Assembly: GCA_029781975.1 (NCBI GenBank)
Contig: JAKOVQ010000009.1
Span: 62,001-126,000, forward strand
Reading direction: 5' to 3'
DNA length: 64,000 bases
From: Acidobacteriota bacterium
GTDB lineage: Bacteria; Acidobacteriota; Thermoanaerobaculia; UBA5066
Shown here: one piece after another, positions 24,690-32,827 of the stretch
How positions within the stretch are numbered: position 1 is the first letter of the stretch
How the letters are laid out: every line of letters starts with the position of its first letter
The notes under the pieces: model-generated
The model's database searches: none
What the model was told of the DNA's origin: nothing
The model's input: only the letters and a program-made list of their open reading frames with translations
Position numbers and translations under genes: made by a program

Positions 24690-26303
24690 ATGCCTTTCCT
24701 CGTCCGAAATCCCGGTGCCGGAGCCCTGGAGGAGCGGTACGCGCTGAAGCCGGGCTCCAACACGGTCGGCCGGTCGCGGAACAACGACGTGGTCATCGTC
24801 CACGCGAGCCTCTCCCGGCAGCACGCCCGGTTCGACGTGGGGGAGAACGGGACCCTCGTCATGGACCTGGGGAGCCGCAACGGCACCTTCGTCGGAGGCC
24901 TCCGCGTCCTCCAGTGCCGGCTCAAGAACGGCGACAGCATCCAGCTCGGCGAGATCGCCCTCACCTACGCTGAGGAGCGGCAGGCGCCTCGCCCGGTCTC
25001 CGGGGTGACGAACCTCGAGGTGACCCTCCGCCAGCTCGTCGGCGCGGGCAAGGAGCCAGACCTGACGTCCGCCATCCGCGTCAGCGGGGCGCTCCCCATC
25101 CAGCGGTCGGAGGCGAAGCTCCGGATCCTCCTCACGGTCAGCCAGATCCTCTCCTCGCCCGAGCCGCTCGACAAGATCCTCCCCAAGATCGTCGACCTCC
25201 TCTTCCAGGTCCTCGACGTCGACCGCGCCGCCCTCCTCCTGAAGGAGGAGGGACGGGACGACCTCGTCCCGAAGATCGCGCGGTCGAAGCGGAAGGACGT
25301 CGAGGTCGACACCTTCTACAGCCGGAGCATCGTCACCCACGTCTTCCAGCGGGGCGAGGGGCTCGTGAGCGACGACGCCCAGGTCGACCCGCGCTTCGCC
25401 GAATCGGCCACGGTGGTCGGCTCGTCGATCCGGTCGTCGATGGCCTGCCCCCTCAACGCCAAGGAGGAGACGATCGGCGTCCTCTACGTCGACCACCGGT
25501 CGATCCCGAACCGCTACGGCCCCGAGGACCTCGAGTTCCTCTCGGCCTTCGCGGCGCAGGCCGCCACCGCCGTGGAGAACGCGCGGCTCTACGCCCGCCT
25601 CGAGCGCGAGGCCTCGCGGCGGTCGAGCCTCCTCCGCTTCTTCCCTCCCGCCGTGGTCGGGCCGCTGATGGACGCGCCCGACTTCGGCCAGCAGGTGAGG
25701 GACGCGGAGGTGACGGTCCTCTTCTCGGACATCACCGGGTTCACCGCGCTCTCGTCGCGCCTCGCCCCGCGCGAGGTCGTCTCCATGCTCAACTCGTACT
25801 TCCCCCCGATGGCGGAGGTGGTCTTCCGGCACGAGGGGACCCTCGAGAAGTACATCGGGGACGCGCTCATGGCGATCTGGGGCGTCCCCGTCTCCCACGA
25901 CGACGACGCCGACCGGGCCGTCCTGGCGGCCCTCGAGATGCGGGACGCGCTCGCGCTGATGAACCGGCAGCTGGGCGACGGGAACACGCTCCAGATCCAC
26001 GTCGGGCTGAACACGGGCCCGGTCGCCTTCGGGAACATCGGGTCGCCGGACTACGTGCAGTTCGCCGCGATCGGCGACACGACCAACGTCGCGAGCCGGG
26101 TCTGCAACGTGGCGCAGGCCGACGAGGTGGTGATCTCGGAGGCGACGCGGCGGAAGCTCCGGACGGGCCTGTTCGCCCTCGAGCCGCTCCCGCTCGTGAC
26201 CGTGAAGGGGAAGGCGGAGCCGCTCCAGCTCTACCGCGTCTCCCGCCGCGCGGTCGACGAGACGTTCCCGATCGCGCCCGTCTCGGAAGCAGCTCCGGGC
26301 TGA
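24690..26303 (+). CDS. FHA-GAF class III adenylate/guanylate cyclase
   Basis: 537 residues, cytosolic. FHA domain at about 1-100 (TVGRSRNNDVVI, SLSRQHARF, GSRNGTF), a phosphothreonine-binding module. GAF domain at about 150-300. Cyclase domain at about 340-515 with the full catalytic set: D347 in FSDITGF, K387 and D391 in EKYIGD, and the late TTNVASR block with Asn and Arg. Unlike the protein at 2241 it should be an active cyclase making cAMP or cGMP. The FHA module suggests control by a Ser/Thr kinase; one is encoded at 30059, but a direct link is inference. Confidence 0.95.
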   Translation: MPFLVRNPGAGALEERYALKPGSNTVGRSRNNDVVIVHASLSRQHARFDVGENGTLVMDLGSRNGTFVGGLRVLQCRLKNGDSIQLGEIALTYAEERQAPRPVSGVTNLEVTLRQLVGAGKEPDLTSAIRVSGALPIQRSEAKLRILLTVSQILSSPEPLDKILPKIVDLLFQVLDVDRAALLLKEEGRDDLVPKIARSKRKDVEVDTFYSRSIVTHVFQRGEGLVSDDAQVDPRFAESATVVGSSIRSSMACPLNAKEETIGVLYVDHRSIPNRYGPEDLEFLSAFAAQAATAVENARLYARLEREASRRSSLLRFFPPAVVGPLMDAPDFGQQVRDAEVTVLFSDITGFTALSSRLAPREVVSMLNSYFPPMAEVVFRHEGTLEKYIGDALMAIWGVPVSHDDDADRAVLAALEMRDALALMNRQLGDGNTLQIHVGLNTGPVAFGNIGSPDYVQFAAIGDTTNVASRVCNVAQADEVVISEATRRKLRTGLFALEPLPLVTVKGKAEPLQLYRVSRRAVDETFPIAPVSEAAPG

Positions 26304-26339
26304 GCGGCCCGCGGGGAGCCCGCGCGGGGCGACGGTCCG

Positions 26340-27446
26340 TCAGTCCCCGAAGCAGATCCCGAGGTCGCGGGCCGTCAGGATCGTGTCGCCGTCGAGGCGG
26401 ACGGCCTTCATCCGCCGGGTCGCCTCCTCGAGCGGGACGTAGTTCACCGTGGGCGGGTTGAGGGCGACCATGATGCCGCTCTGTCCTTCGTCGAGCGCCC
26501 GCACGGCCGCCGCGCCGAACCTCAGGCCGAGGAGCCGGTCGAACGTCGAGGGGGAGCCCCCCCGCTGGACGTGGCCGAGGACGACGCTCCGGACCTCCTT
26601 GTCGACGAGCTGCGCAAGCCCGTGCGCCACGCGCTCGGCCGCGCCGCCGAGCCGCTCCATCGCCCCCTTCTCGCGCTCGCCGAGGGTCGAGACCGTCCCC
26701 CCCTTCGGCTTCGCTCCCTCGGCCACGACGACCAGGACGTGGCGGATCCCGCGCTCCTCGAGCGCGCGGACCTTCTCCGCGACCTTCGCCAGGTCGTAGG
26801 GGACCTCGGGGATGAGGATGACGTCGGCCGAGCCCGAGATCCCGGTGTTGACCGCAATGTGCCCAGCGTAGCGCCCCATCACCTCGACCACCATGACGCG
26901 CCGGTGCGCCTCGGCCGTGGAGTGGAGCCGGTCGAGGCACTCGGTCGCGAAGTTGACGGCCGTGTCGAAGCCGAACGTGATGACCGTCTTGTCGAGGTCG
27001 TTGTCGATCGTCTTCGGGACGCCGACGACCTTCAGCCCCTTCTGCGCCAGGACGTTCGCGATGGTGAGCGAGCCGTCGCCGCCGATCGCGACGAGGGAGT
27101 CGATGTCGTGGAGCGCAAAGAGGCGGATCAGCTCGTCGGTCCTGTCGACCTCCTCGACGGTCCCGTCCGGCCGCGTGACCGGGTAGTGGAGCGGGTTCCC
27201 CCGGTTCGTCGTCCCGAGGATCGTCCCTCCCAGCGACGTGATCCCCTCGACCGACTCGGTCGTCAGCGGGACGAGCCCTCCGCCGACGTACTGCTCGGGA
27301 AGGAGCAGGCCGTTGTAGCCGTCGCGGATCCCGATGACCTTCCATCCCCTCCGGAGGGCCGAGAGCGTGGCGGCGCGGACGACGGCGTTCAGGCCGGGTG
27401 CGTCGCCGCCGCCCGTGTTGATGGCGATCTTCCGGGTCTTCGGCAT
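26340..27446 (-). CDS. pfkA: 6-phosphofructokinase, GGDGS/PKTIDND type
   Basis: 368 residues. Phosphoryl-donor loop IGGDGS (121-126) and catalytic PKTIDND (144-150, D148 as base) are clear, as is 'MGRYAGHIA' and the substrate loop 'QRGGSPS'. The donor-selectivity positions are mixed: Gly125, as in ATP-dependent enzymes, but Lys145 in PKTIDND, as in pyrophosphate-dependent ones. Enzymes with this Gly/Lys pair are usually ATP-dependent members of the PPi-like clade. It catalyses the committed step of glycolysis in the cytosol. An AGGAG-type site precedes the ATG at 27446. No pathway neighbours. Confidence 0.93.
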   Translation of the reverse strand: MPKTRKIAINTGGGDAPGLNAVVRAATLSALRRGWKVIGIRDGYNGLLLPEQYVGGGLVPLTTESVEGITSLGGTILGTTNRGNPLHYPVTRPDGTVEEVDRTDELIRLFALHDIDSLVAIGGDGSLTIANVLAQKGLKVVGVPKTIDNDLDKTVITFGFDTAVNFATECLDRLHSTAEAHRRVMVVEVMGRYAGHIAVNTGISGSADVILIPEVPYDLAKVAEKVRALEERGIRHVLVVVAEGAKPKGGTVSTLGEREKGAMERLGGAAERVAHGLAQLVDKEVRSVVLGHVQRGGSPSTFDRLLGLRFGAAAVRALDEGQSGIMVALNPPTVNYVPLEEATRRMKAVRLDGDTILTARDLGICFGD

Positions 27447-27513
27447 GGCTCCTCCGCGGGGTGAAGGCCGCGAGCCGCCCCGGGGCCGCCGGGCGGGCGG
27501 CTCGCCGGGGGAC

Positions 27514-28851
27514 CTACGTGAGCGCGAGGGCGCGGTCGAGGTGCTCGATCAGGACGTCCGCCCCTTCGAGGCCGACGGAGAGGCGGATGAGGCCGGGGGT
27601 GATCCCCCGGGCGAGGCGGTCGGCCTCGGGGACGACGGCGTGGGTCATCGACGCCGGGTGCTGGATGTAGCTGATGGCGGACCCGAGGCTCACCGCCAGC
27701 TCCATCGGTGTGTCCTTCCGTCCGAAGTAGTTCATCACCACCTCGCCGGCGGCCGCGCCCCCCTTCACCTCGAAGGTGACGAGACCGCCCCCCGAGCGCA
27801 TCTGGCGGCGCGCGAGGTCGGCCTGCGGGAAGCCCGGAAGGCCGGGATAGGTGACGGTCGCGACCTTCGGATGTGTCGAGAGGAAGACGGCGATCCTCTC
27901 CGCGGACTCGCACTCCTGCGCCTGCCGCACGGCGAGGCTCTGGACGGTCATCGAGTTGAGCCACGAGTCGAACGGCGACGGCGTGGCGCCGACGTCCTTG
28001 TACCAGGGGAAGAAATCGGCCTTCATGAAGCGGAACGGCCCCAGGAGCGCCCCGCCGATGGAGGTCGAGTGGCCGTTCACGTACTTCGTGAGCGAGTGGA
28101 CGACGAGGTCCGCCCCGAGCCGGAACGGCTGCTGGAGGTAGGGTGAGCAGAAGGTGTTGTCGACGACGAGGAGGATCCCGCGCGGCTCGGTGAGCCGCGA
28201 GATCGCCTCGATGTCGGCGAGCCGCAGGGTCGGGTTCTCGGGTGACTCGAGGAAGACGAGCGAGACGTTCGGGTGCTCGGCGAGGGCCTTCTCCACCTCG
28301 GCGGCGTCCCCCATGTCGCAGAAGACCGCCTCCACGCCGAACTTGGCGAGGCCCCGGAGGAACGAGTCGGTGCAGCCGTAGATGTTCCCGGCCAGGACGG
28401 CGTCCCCCGCCCGGCAGACGGCGAGGATCAGCGTGGAGATGGCCCCCATCCCCGAGCCGAAGATGAGGGCGCCGATCGTCGGCTCCCTCTCGTCGACGGC
28501 GAGCGCCTTCTCGATGACGTGGTGCGCCTCGAGCTGGAAGAGGACCCGCTCGAGGTACTCGGAGGTCGGGTTCCCGAGCCGCGTGTAGATCCGCGCGTAG
28601 GGCCTCTCGCCCCCCTTCGCCATCCCGAGGAAGCGGTCCGCCCCGTCCTTGACGTTGTGGAACGCGAAGGTCGATTTCTGATAGATGGGCGGGAGCCCCG
28701 TCCCGGCGGCGATCGCCCGGAAGACCCCCTCGTCGAGCTGCTTCACCGGGTCGCGGACCCAGCGGCTCTTCCGGTCGACCCACCACTCCCACCAGGCCCA
28801 GCGATCGGCTCCCCGGACGGTCTTCTCTGTCGCGAAATCTGCGGTCGCCAT
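27514..28851 (-). CDS. Cys/Met-metabolism PLP-dependent enzyme (gamma-lyase/synthase family)
   Basis: 445 residues. PLP-binding Lys256 lies in HSLTKYVNGH, D231 in VVDNTF contacts the pyridine nitrogen, and YTRLGNPT (90-97) supplies the phosphate-binding Tyr-Arg of the neighbouring subunit. This places it among methionine gamma-lyase, cystathionine gamma-synthase/lyase and O-acetylhomoserine sulfhydrylase. The N-terminal 45 residues (a Trp-rich stretch) are longer than usual. The exact reaction cannot be chosen from motifs alone. TAACAT ends 6 bases before the ATG. Confidence 0.9.
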   Translation of the reverse strand: MATADFATEKTVRGADRWAWWEWWVDRKSRWVRDPVKQLDEGVFRAIAAGTGLPPIYQKSTFAFHNVKDGADRFLGMAKGGERPYARIYTRLGNPTSEYLERVLFQLEAHHVIEKALAVDEREPTIGALIFGSGMGAISTLILAVCRAGDAVLAGNIYGCTDSFLRGLAKFGVEAVFCDMGDAAEVEKALAEHPNVSLVFLESPENPTLRLADIEAISRLTEPRGILLVVDNTFCSPYLQQPFRLGADLVVHSLTKYVNGHSTSIGGALLGPFRFMKADFFPWYKDVGATPSPFDSWLNSMTVQSLAVRQAQECESAERIAVFLSTHPKVATVTYPGLPGFPQADLARRQMRSGGGLVTFEVKGGAAAGEVVMNYFGRKDTPMELAVSLGSAISYIQHPASMTHAVVPEADRLARGITPGLIRLSVGLEGADVLIEHLDRALALT

Positions 28852-28857
28852 CCGGCT

Positions 28858-28863
28858 ATGTTA
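28858..28863 (-). promoter_or_regulatory. -10 box, leaderless start of PLP enzyme gene
   Basis: TAACAT on the minus strand with 6 bases to the ATG at 28851. Confidence 0.5.
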
Positions 28864-28902
28864 GCGCCCGGGAGCGGGCGGGGAGGACGCGAGGACCCGG
28901 TC

Positions 28903-29967
28903 TCAGGCGCGCACCGCCCACCGCAGCTTCGCCGGCCGGCTGCGCGGGTTCGCTCGCTGCTCCTCCCCCGACGCGCGGACCGGATCGGGCGAGATCCGGG
29001 CCCAGACGCCTTCGCGCAGCCCGTCCCGGAACGCCTTCTTCACGAGCCGGTCCTCGCCGGAGTGGAAGGAGATCACCGCGACCCGCCCGCCTGGCCTCAG
29101 GGCGCCGGGGAGGGAGCGGAGGAAGGTCTCGAGCGCCGTCCGCTCCTCGTTGACCTCCATCCGGAGGGCCTGGAAGACGCGCGCGTGGGAGGAGTCGCCC
29201 AGCTCGTCCCTCTCGCGAGGAGGGAGGGCCGCGAGCGCGGCGTCGACGGCGGCGGCCAGCTGGCGGGTGGTGGCGATCGGCCCGGCGAGGCGGGCGGCGA
29301 CGACGGCGCGCGCGATCGCCTCGGCGTGGGGCTCGTCGGCGTTGTCGCGCAGGAGCGCGGCGAGGCGGCTCTCGGAGAGCGAGGCGAGGAGGGCCGAGGC
29401 CGGCTGTCCGCGGTCGGGGTTCATCCGCATGTCGAGCGGCCCGTCGGCCTTGTGCGTGAAGCCGCGCGCGGGGTCGTCGAGCTGCATCGAGGAGACGCCG
29501 AGGTCGGCGAGGACGAGGTCGACCGCGTCGAGGCCGAGCGACGCGAGGACCTTCGGGAGGCCGGCGAAGTTCGACCGGCGGACGGCGAGGAGCTCCTCAC
29601 CCCAGCCGCCCGCCCGCAGCCGCGCCTCGGTCCGCGCCAGCTCCCTCGGGTCGGCGTCCAGGGCGACGAGCCGGCCGCCCGGCTGGAGGAGCGGCAGGAG
29701 GGCAACCGCGTGCCCGCCGAAGCCGAGCGTCGCGTCGGCGGCGACCTCGCCGGGGCGGGGAGCGAGCGCCGCGAGGACCTCGGCGACGAGGACGGGGCGG
29801 TGGGTGCCGGCAGGCGTCTTTCCGGAGGCGAGGACTCTGGCTACCGTGTCGGGGTAGCGGTCCGGGTCGCGCTCCTTGTACCGCTCCTCGAATCGGCGCG
29901 GGTTGCGGCCCCGGTAGCGGGGGCGACGGGGAGGGCGATCAGGGCTCGACGGGTCGGCGGGATGCAC
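28903..29967 (-). CDS. rsmH: 16S rRNA (cytosine1402-N4)-methyltransferase
   Basis: 354 residues. The RsmH motifs are complete: 'THRPVLVAEVL', 'ADATLGFGGHA' (motif I), 'LADLGVSSMQLDDPARGF', the 'LDMRMNP' block and C-terminal 'VISFHSGEDRLVKKAF'. It methylates C1402 in the ribosomal P site. An unusual N-terminal extension of about 60 residues rich in Arg and Pro (PRRPRYRGRNPRRFEERY) precedes the core and may bind RNA. Here rsmH is not beside ftsL/ftsI or mraZ, so the usual dcw cluster is broken. GTG 29967 is chosen because a CACAAT box ends 6 bases upstream. Confidence 0.92.
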   Translation of the reverse strand: MHPADPSSPDRPPRRPRYRGRNPRRFEERYKERDPDRYPDTVARVLASGKTPAGTHRPVLVAEVLAALAPRPGEVAADATLGFGGHAVALLPLLQPGGRLVALDADPRELARTEARLRAGGWGEELLAVRRSNFAGLPKVLASLGLDAVDLVLADLGVSSMQLDDPARGFTHKADGPLDMRMNPDRGQPASALLASLSESRLAALLRDNADEPHAEAIARAVVAARLAGPIATTRQLAAAVDAALAALPPRERDELGDSSHARVFQALRMEVNEERTALETFLRSLPGALRPGGRVAVISFHSGEDRLVKKAFRDGLREGVWARISPDPVRASGEEQRANPRSRPAKLRWAVRA

Positions 29968-29973
29968 GGGGAG

Positions 29974-29979
29974 ATTGTG
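29974..29979 (-). promoter_or_regulatory. Weak -10 box of rsmH
   Basis: CACAAT on the minus strand, 6 bases before GTG 29967, in the same geometry as the better boxes elsewhere in the window. Confidence 0.3.
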
Positions 29980-30030
29980 GCCCGTCCGTCCATCGGGAAG
30001 GGAGACGAGCACGTTCGGGTGGCGGTCAAA

Positions 30031-30036
30031 TAGAAT
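30031..30036 (+). promoter_or_regulatory. -10 box of the Ser/Thr kinase gene
   Basis: TAGAAT, 22 bases before GTG 30059. Leader of about 16 bases. Confidence 0.45.
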
Positions 30037-30058
30037 CACGAGTCGAGCCGAGCGAGCC

Positions 30059-32827
30059 GTGCGGTCCGATCCGTCGACCGATTCCGTCTCTCCCGCGGGT
30101 GCGGGCGGCGGGGGCATTCGGATCTTCGCGCCCGGGACCGAGATCGGGCGGCGCTTCGAGATCCGGAGGGTGCTCGGGACGGGGGGCTCGGCCGTCGTCT
30201 ACGCCGCCTTCGACCGCGAGCTGAAGCGCGAGGTCGCCCTCAAGGTGCTGCGGGCGGACCGGACGACGGAGACCTCGCTCAAGAGGTTCCGCCGGGAGGT
30301 CGCGGTCGCGCGCGATGCCAACAGCCCGCGGCTCGTCCGGATCTTCGACATCGGCGAGGCCGGAGAGGTCGTCTTCCTGACGATGGAGCTCGTGGAGGGA
30401 GAGTCCCTCCGCGCCCTCGTGACGCGGGGACCGCTGGAGGAGCGCGAGGCCCTGAGGATCGGCGCGGAGATCCTTCGCGCCCTCGACGTCCTCCACCGGC
30501 TGGGGATCGTCCACCGCGACGTGAAGCCCGGGAACGTCCTCGTCACCCCCTCGGGCGAGGTGAAGCTCGCCGACTTCGGCCTGGCCCGCCGCTGGGACGG
30601 GAGCGAGACGCGGGCGACGGAGACCGAGGGGCTGGTCGGGACGCTCGAGTACCTGGCGCCGGAGCAGGCGCTGGGACGCGCCGTCGACGCCCGGACCGAC
30701 CTCTACTCGGCCGGAGTCGTCCTCTTCGAGCTCCTCACCGGCTCGCTCCCGCTGAAGGGGGGGTCGCCCCTGGGGGCGCTGGTCGCCCACCTGAAGGCCC
30801 CGCCGCCCGACCTCCGGAAGGTGCGCCCCGGGACGGCGCCGTGGCTGGCGGCATTCGTGGCACGGCTCCTGGAGAAGGAGCCGGGGCGAAGGTACGCGTC
30901 GGCGGCCGAGGCGCTGGCCGACCTGGAGGCGCGGCGGGCGCGGCGGCGCCTCAGGTGGCGAACCGTCGCCGGGGCCGCGGCCGTCGCCGCCGCCCTCGCG
31001 GGGGTCGCGCTCGTCCCGGTCTGGCCCTGGAACCGCCCCGTCCTCGCCAGGATCGAGCCGGCGCCCACCCGGCCGGGCAAGACCTCCGCCGGGGTCCGGG
31101 CGATCGACGGACGGGGCCGGACGCTCTGGGAGCGCGACGACGTCGGCCCGCTGACGTCCGCCGTGGTGAGACGGCGGGGGGGCTCCCCCCGGGTGGCGGC
31201 GATCATCGGGACGAACGAGTCGAAGGGCGTTCCCGGGGAGGACTTCAGCGGACAGCGGGTCCTCTCGATCCTCGACGGAAGGACCGGCGCTCCCGTCGAG
31301 CGCGTCTCGCTGCCGCTCCCTTCGTCCGCCTTCTCGGGTTACGAGATGCGGTTCAACGCGGCGCAGGTCGCGTCGGTCGACGTCGACGGCGACGGGAACG
31401 ACGAGGTGGTGGTCGTCTACGTCCACTGGCTCTTCTGGCCCTGCTACGTGGTGATGTACGAGCCGGCGACGAAGCGGACTCGCCTCCTCCTCCTCGCCTC
31501 GGGGCATCACCGGCTGCGGGGAGCGTTCGATCTCGACGGAGACGGCCGGAAGGAGCTGGTCTTCGTCGGGATGAACAACCGGATGGGACAGCTGGCGGCG
31601 GTCGCGGCCGTGAAGGTCCCGTCGTCCGAGGGGCACGGAGAGGGCTGGCAGACCGACTACCCGGCGTCGACGCCGGACGCCTCCTGGGGGACGTCGGTCC
31701 CCGAAGCGCTCCTCTGGTACGCGCTCGGCCCCCCCTGGGGAGGACGGGGCAGCGAAGACGGGGCGGTCCGCTTCGACGGGGACCGCCGGCTCCTCACCGT
31801 CCCGATCCCGGGCGCGAGGAGCCTGCTCCTCACACCCGACGGTTTCTTCGCCTCGGAGCCGGGCGGGGAGCCCGCCGCCTCGCGCGTCGCGGACAGGGCG
31901 AGGGCCTACGACCTCCTGCGCCAGGCGAGCCGACTCGACCTGCAGGGGGACCGCTCCGGGGCCGCCGCGGCGGCCGGGGACGCGGAGCGCGTCGCGCGCG
32001 CCGGCGGACCGTGGCTCACGGAGTGGAGCCGCCGCGTCGAGGCGCGCGAGCTGGCCCTGGCGGGTCGCACCGCGGAGGCGACGGCCCTCTTCTCGGACCT
32101 CTTCCGCTCCCCCGAGGTCGCGTCCGACGTCGCGTTCGACGCCGGGACGGCGTTCCACCTCGCGGGCGAGGTCGACGAGGCGATCGCCTGGTTCCGCCGC
32201 GGCCTCCTCGCCGCGCGGGATCCGATCGCGGGCCGGCCGGCCGTGGACCTCGCGGAAGGCCTGATCCTCGCGCTGGGGGAGCTGGGTCGCTGGGGGGAGG
32301 CGGACGACGTCGCCACCCGTTTCGCGCAGGAGACCGGCCACGACGACCGGATCCCGTCGTTCCACGAGTACGTCGCGTGGCGCCGCGGGGACCGGAGCGT
32401 GCCGTGCGTCGCCTGGTCGACGAACCTCGAGGACATCCGTCGCTACTGGAACCTCGAATGCCGCTTCGCGCGCGGCGAGGCCCCGGCGAACCTCCGGGAG
32501 AAGGTGGCGGTCTCCATGGGAGCCTCCTCCGGTATCCGCGACCTCCTCCGGTCGTTCCTCTCCGAGCTCGATCGGCGCGACGGCCGCCTGCAGGACGCCT
32601 ACGCGGAGGCGCGGTCGGCATTCGAGGCGGTGACCGCGGCGGCGCCCCGCGACCTCACGGCGCGGGTCCACCTCGACGTCGTCGCCGGGCGTTACGCGGC
32701 GGCCGCCCGGGCCCTGGGGCGGAACGACGAGGCGGCGGCCGCCCTCCGCTCTGCGGGCGACCTGCTGCGGCCGGTCCGGCCGGAGCCGCCTAGAGCCGCG
32801 GCGTCCCGACCGCGTCCGGGAGCGTGA
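30059..32827 (+). CDS. Membrane Ser/Thr protein kinase with extracytoplasmic FG-GAP and TPR regions
   Basis: 922 residues. Kinase domain at about 33-290: glycine loop LGTGGSAVVY, K62 in ALKVL, HRDVKPGN with catalytic D154, DFG at 172-174 and APE in YLAPEQA. One membrane helix follows near 300-322. The outside part contains VCBS/FG-GAP-like blades with D-x-D-x-D-G calcium loops (VDVDGDGNDEVV and FDLDGDGRKELVF) and then TPR-like helices from about 620 to the end. The sensor half is probably periplasmic. GTG 30059 replaces a longer frame that would run into the rsmH promoter. It overlaps the convergent phosphatase gene by 38 bases. Confidence 0.92.
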   Translation: MRSDPSTDSVSPAGAGGGGIRIFAPGTEIGRRFEIRRVLGTGGSAVVYAAFDRELKREVALKVLRADRTTETSLKRFRREVAVARDANSPRLVRIFDIGEAGEVVFLTMELVEGESLRALVTRGPLEEREALRIGAEILRALDVLHRLGIVHRDVKPGNVLVTPSGEVKLADFGLARRWDGSETRATETEGLVGTLEYLAPEQALGRAVDARTDLYSAGVVLFELLTGSLPLKGGSPLGALVAHLKAPPPDLRKVRPGTAPWLAAFVARLLEKEPGRRYASAAEALADLEARRARRRLRWRTVAGAAAVAAALAGVALVPVWPWNRPVLARIEPAPTRPGKTSAGVRAIDGRGRTLWERDDVGPLTSAVVRRRGGSPRVAAIIGTNESKGVPGEDFSGQRVLSILDGRTGAPVERVSLPLPSSAFSGYEMRFNAAQVASVDVDGDGNDEVVVVYVHWLFWPCYVVMYEPATKRTRLLLLASGHHRLRGAFDLDGDGRKELVFVGMNNRMGQLAAVAAVKVPSSEGHGEGWQTDYPASTPDASWGTSVPEALLWYALGPPWGGRGSEDGAVRFDGDRRLLTVPIPGARSLLLTPDGFFASEPGGEPAASRVADRARAYDLLRQASRLDLQGDRSGAAAAAGDAERVARAGGPWLTEWSRRVEARELALAGRTAEATALFSDLFRSPEVASDVAFDAGTAFHLAGEVDEAIAWFRRGLLAARDPIAGRPAVDLAEGLILALGELGRWGEADDVATRFAQETGHDDRIPSFHEYVAWRRGDRSVPCVAWSTNLEDIRRYWNLECRFARGEAPANLREKVAVSMGASSGIRDLLRSFLSELDRRDGRLQDAYAEARSAFEAVTAAAPRDLTARVHLDVVAGRYAAAARALGRNDEAAAALRSAGDLLRPVRPEPPRAAASRPRPGA

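Noticed and set aside
28903-30117. Longer rsmH frame starting at 30117
   Set aside because: The extra 50 codons run through the promoter of the kinase gene and beyond the CACAAT box; they have no RsmH-like sequence.
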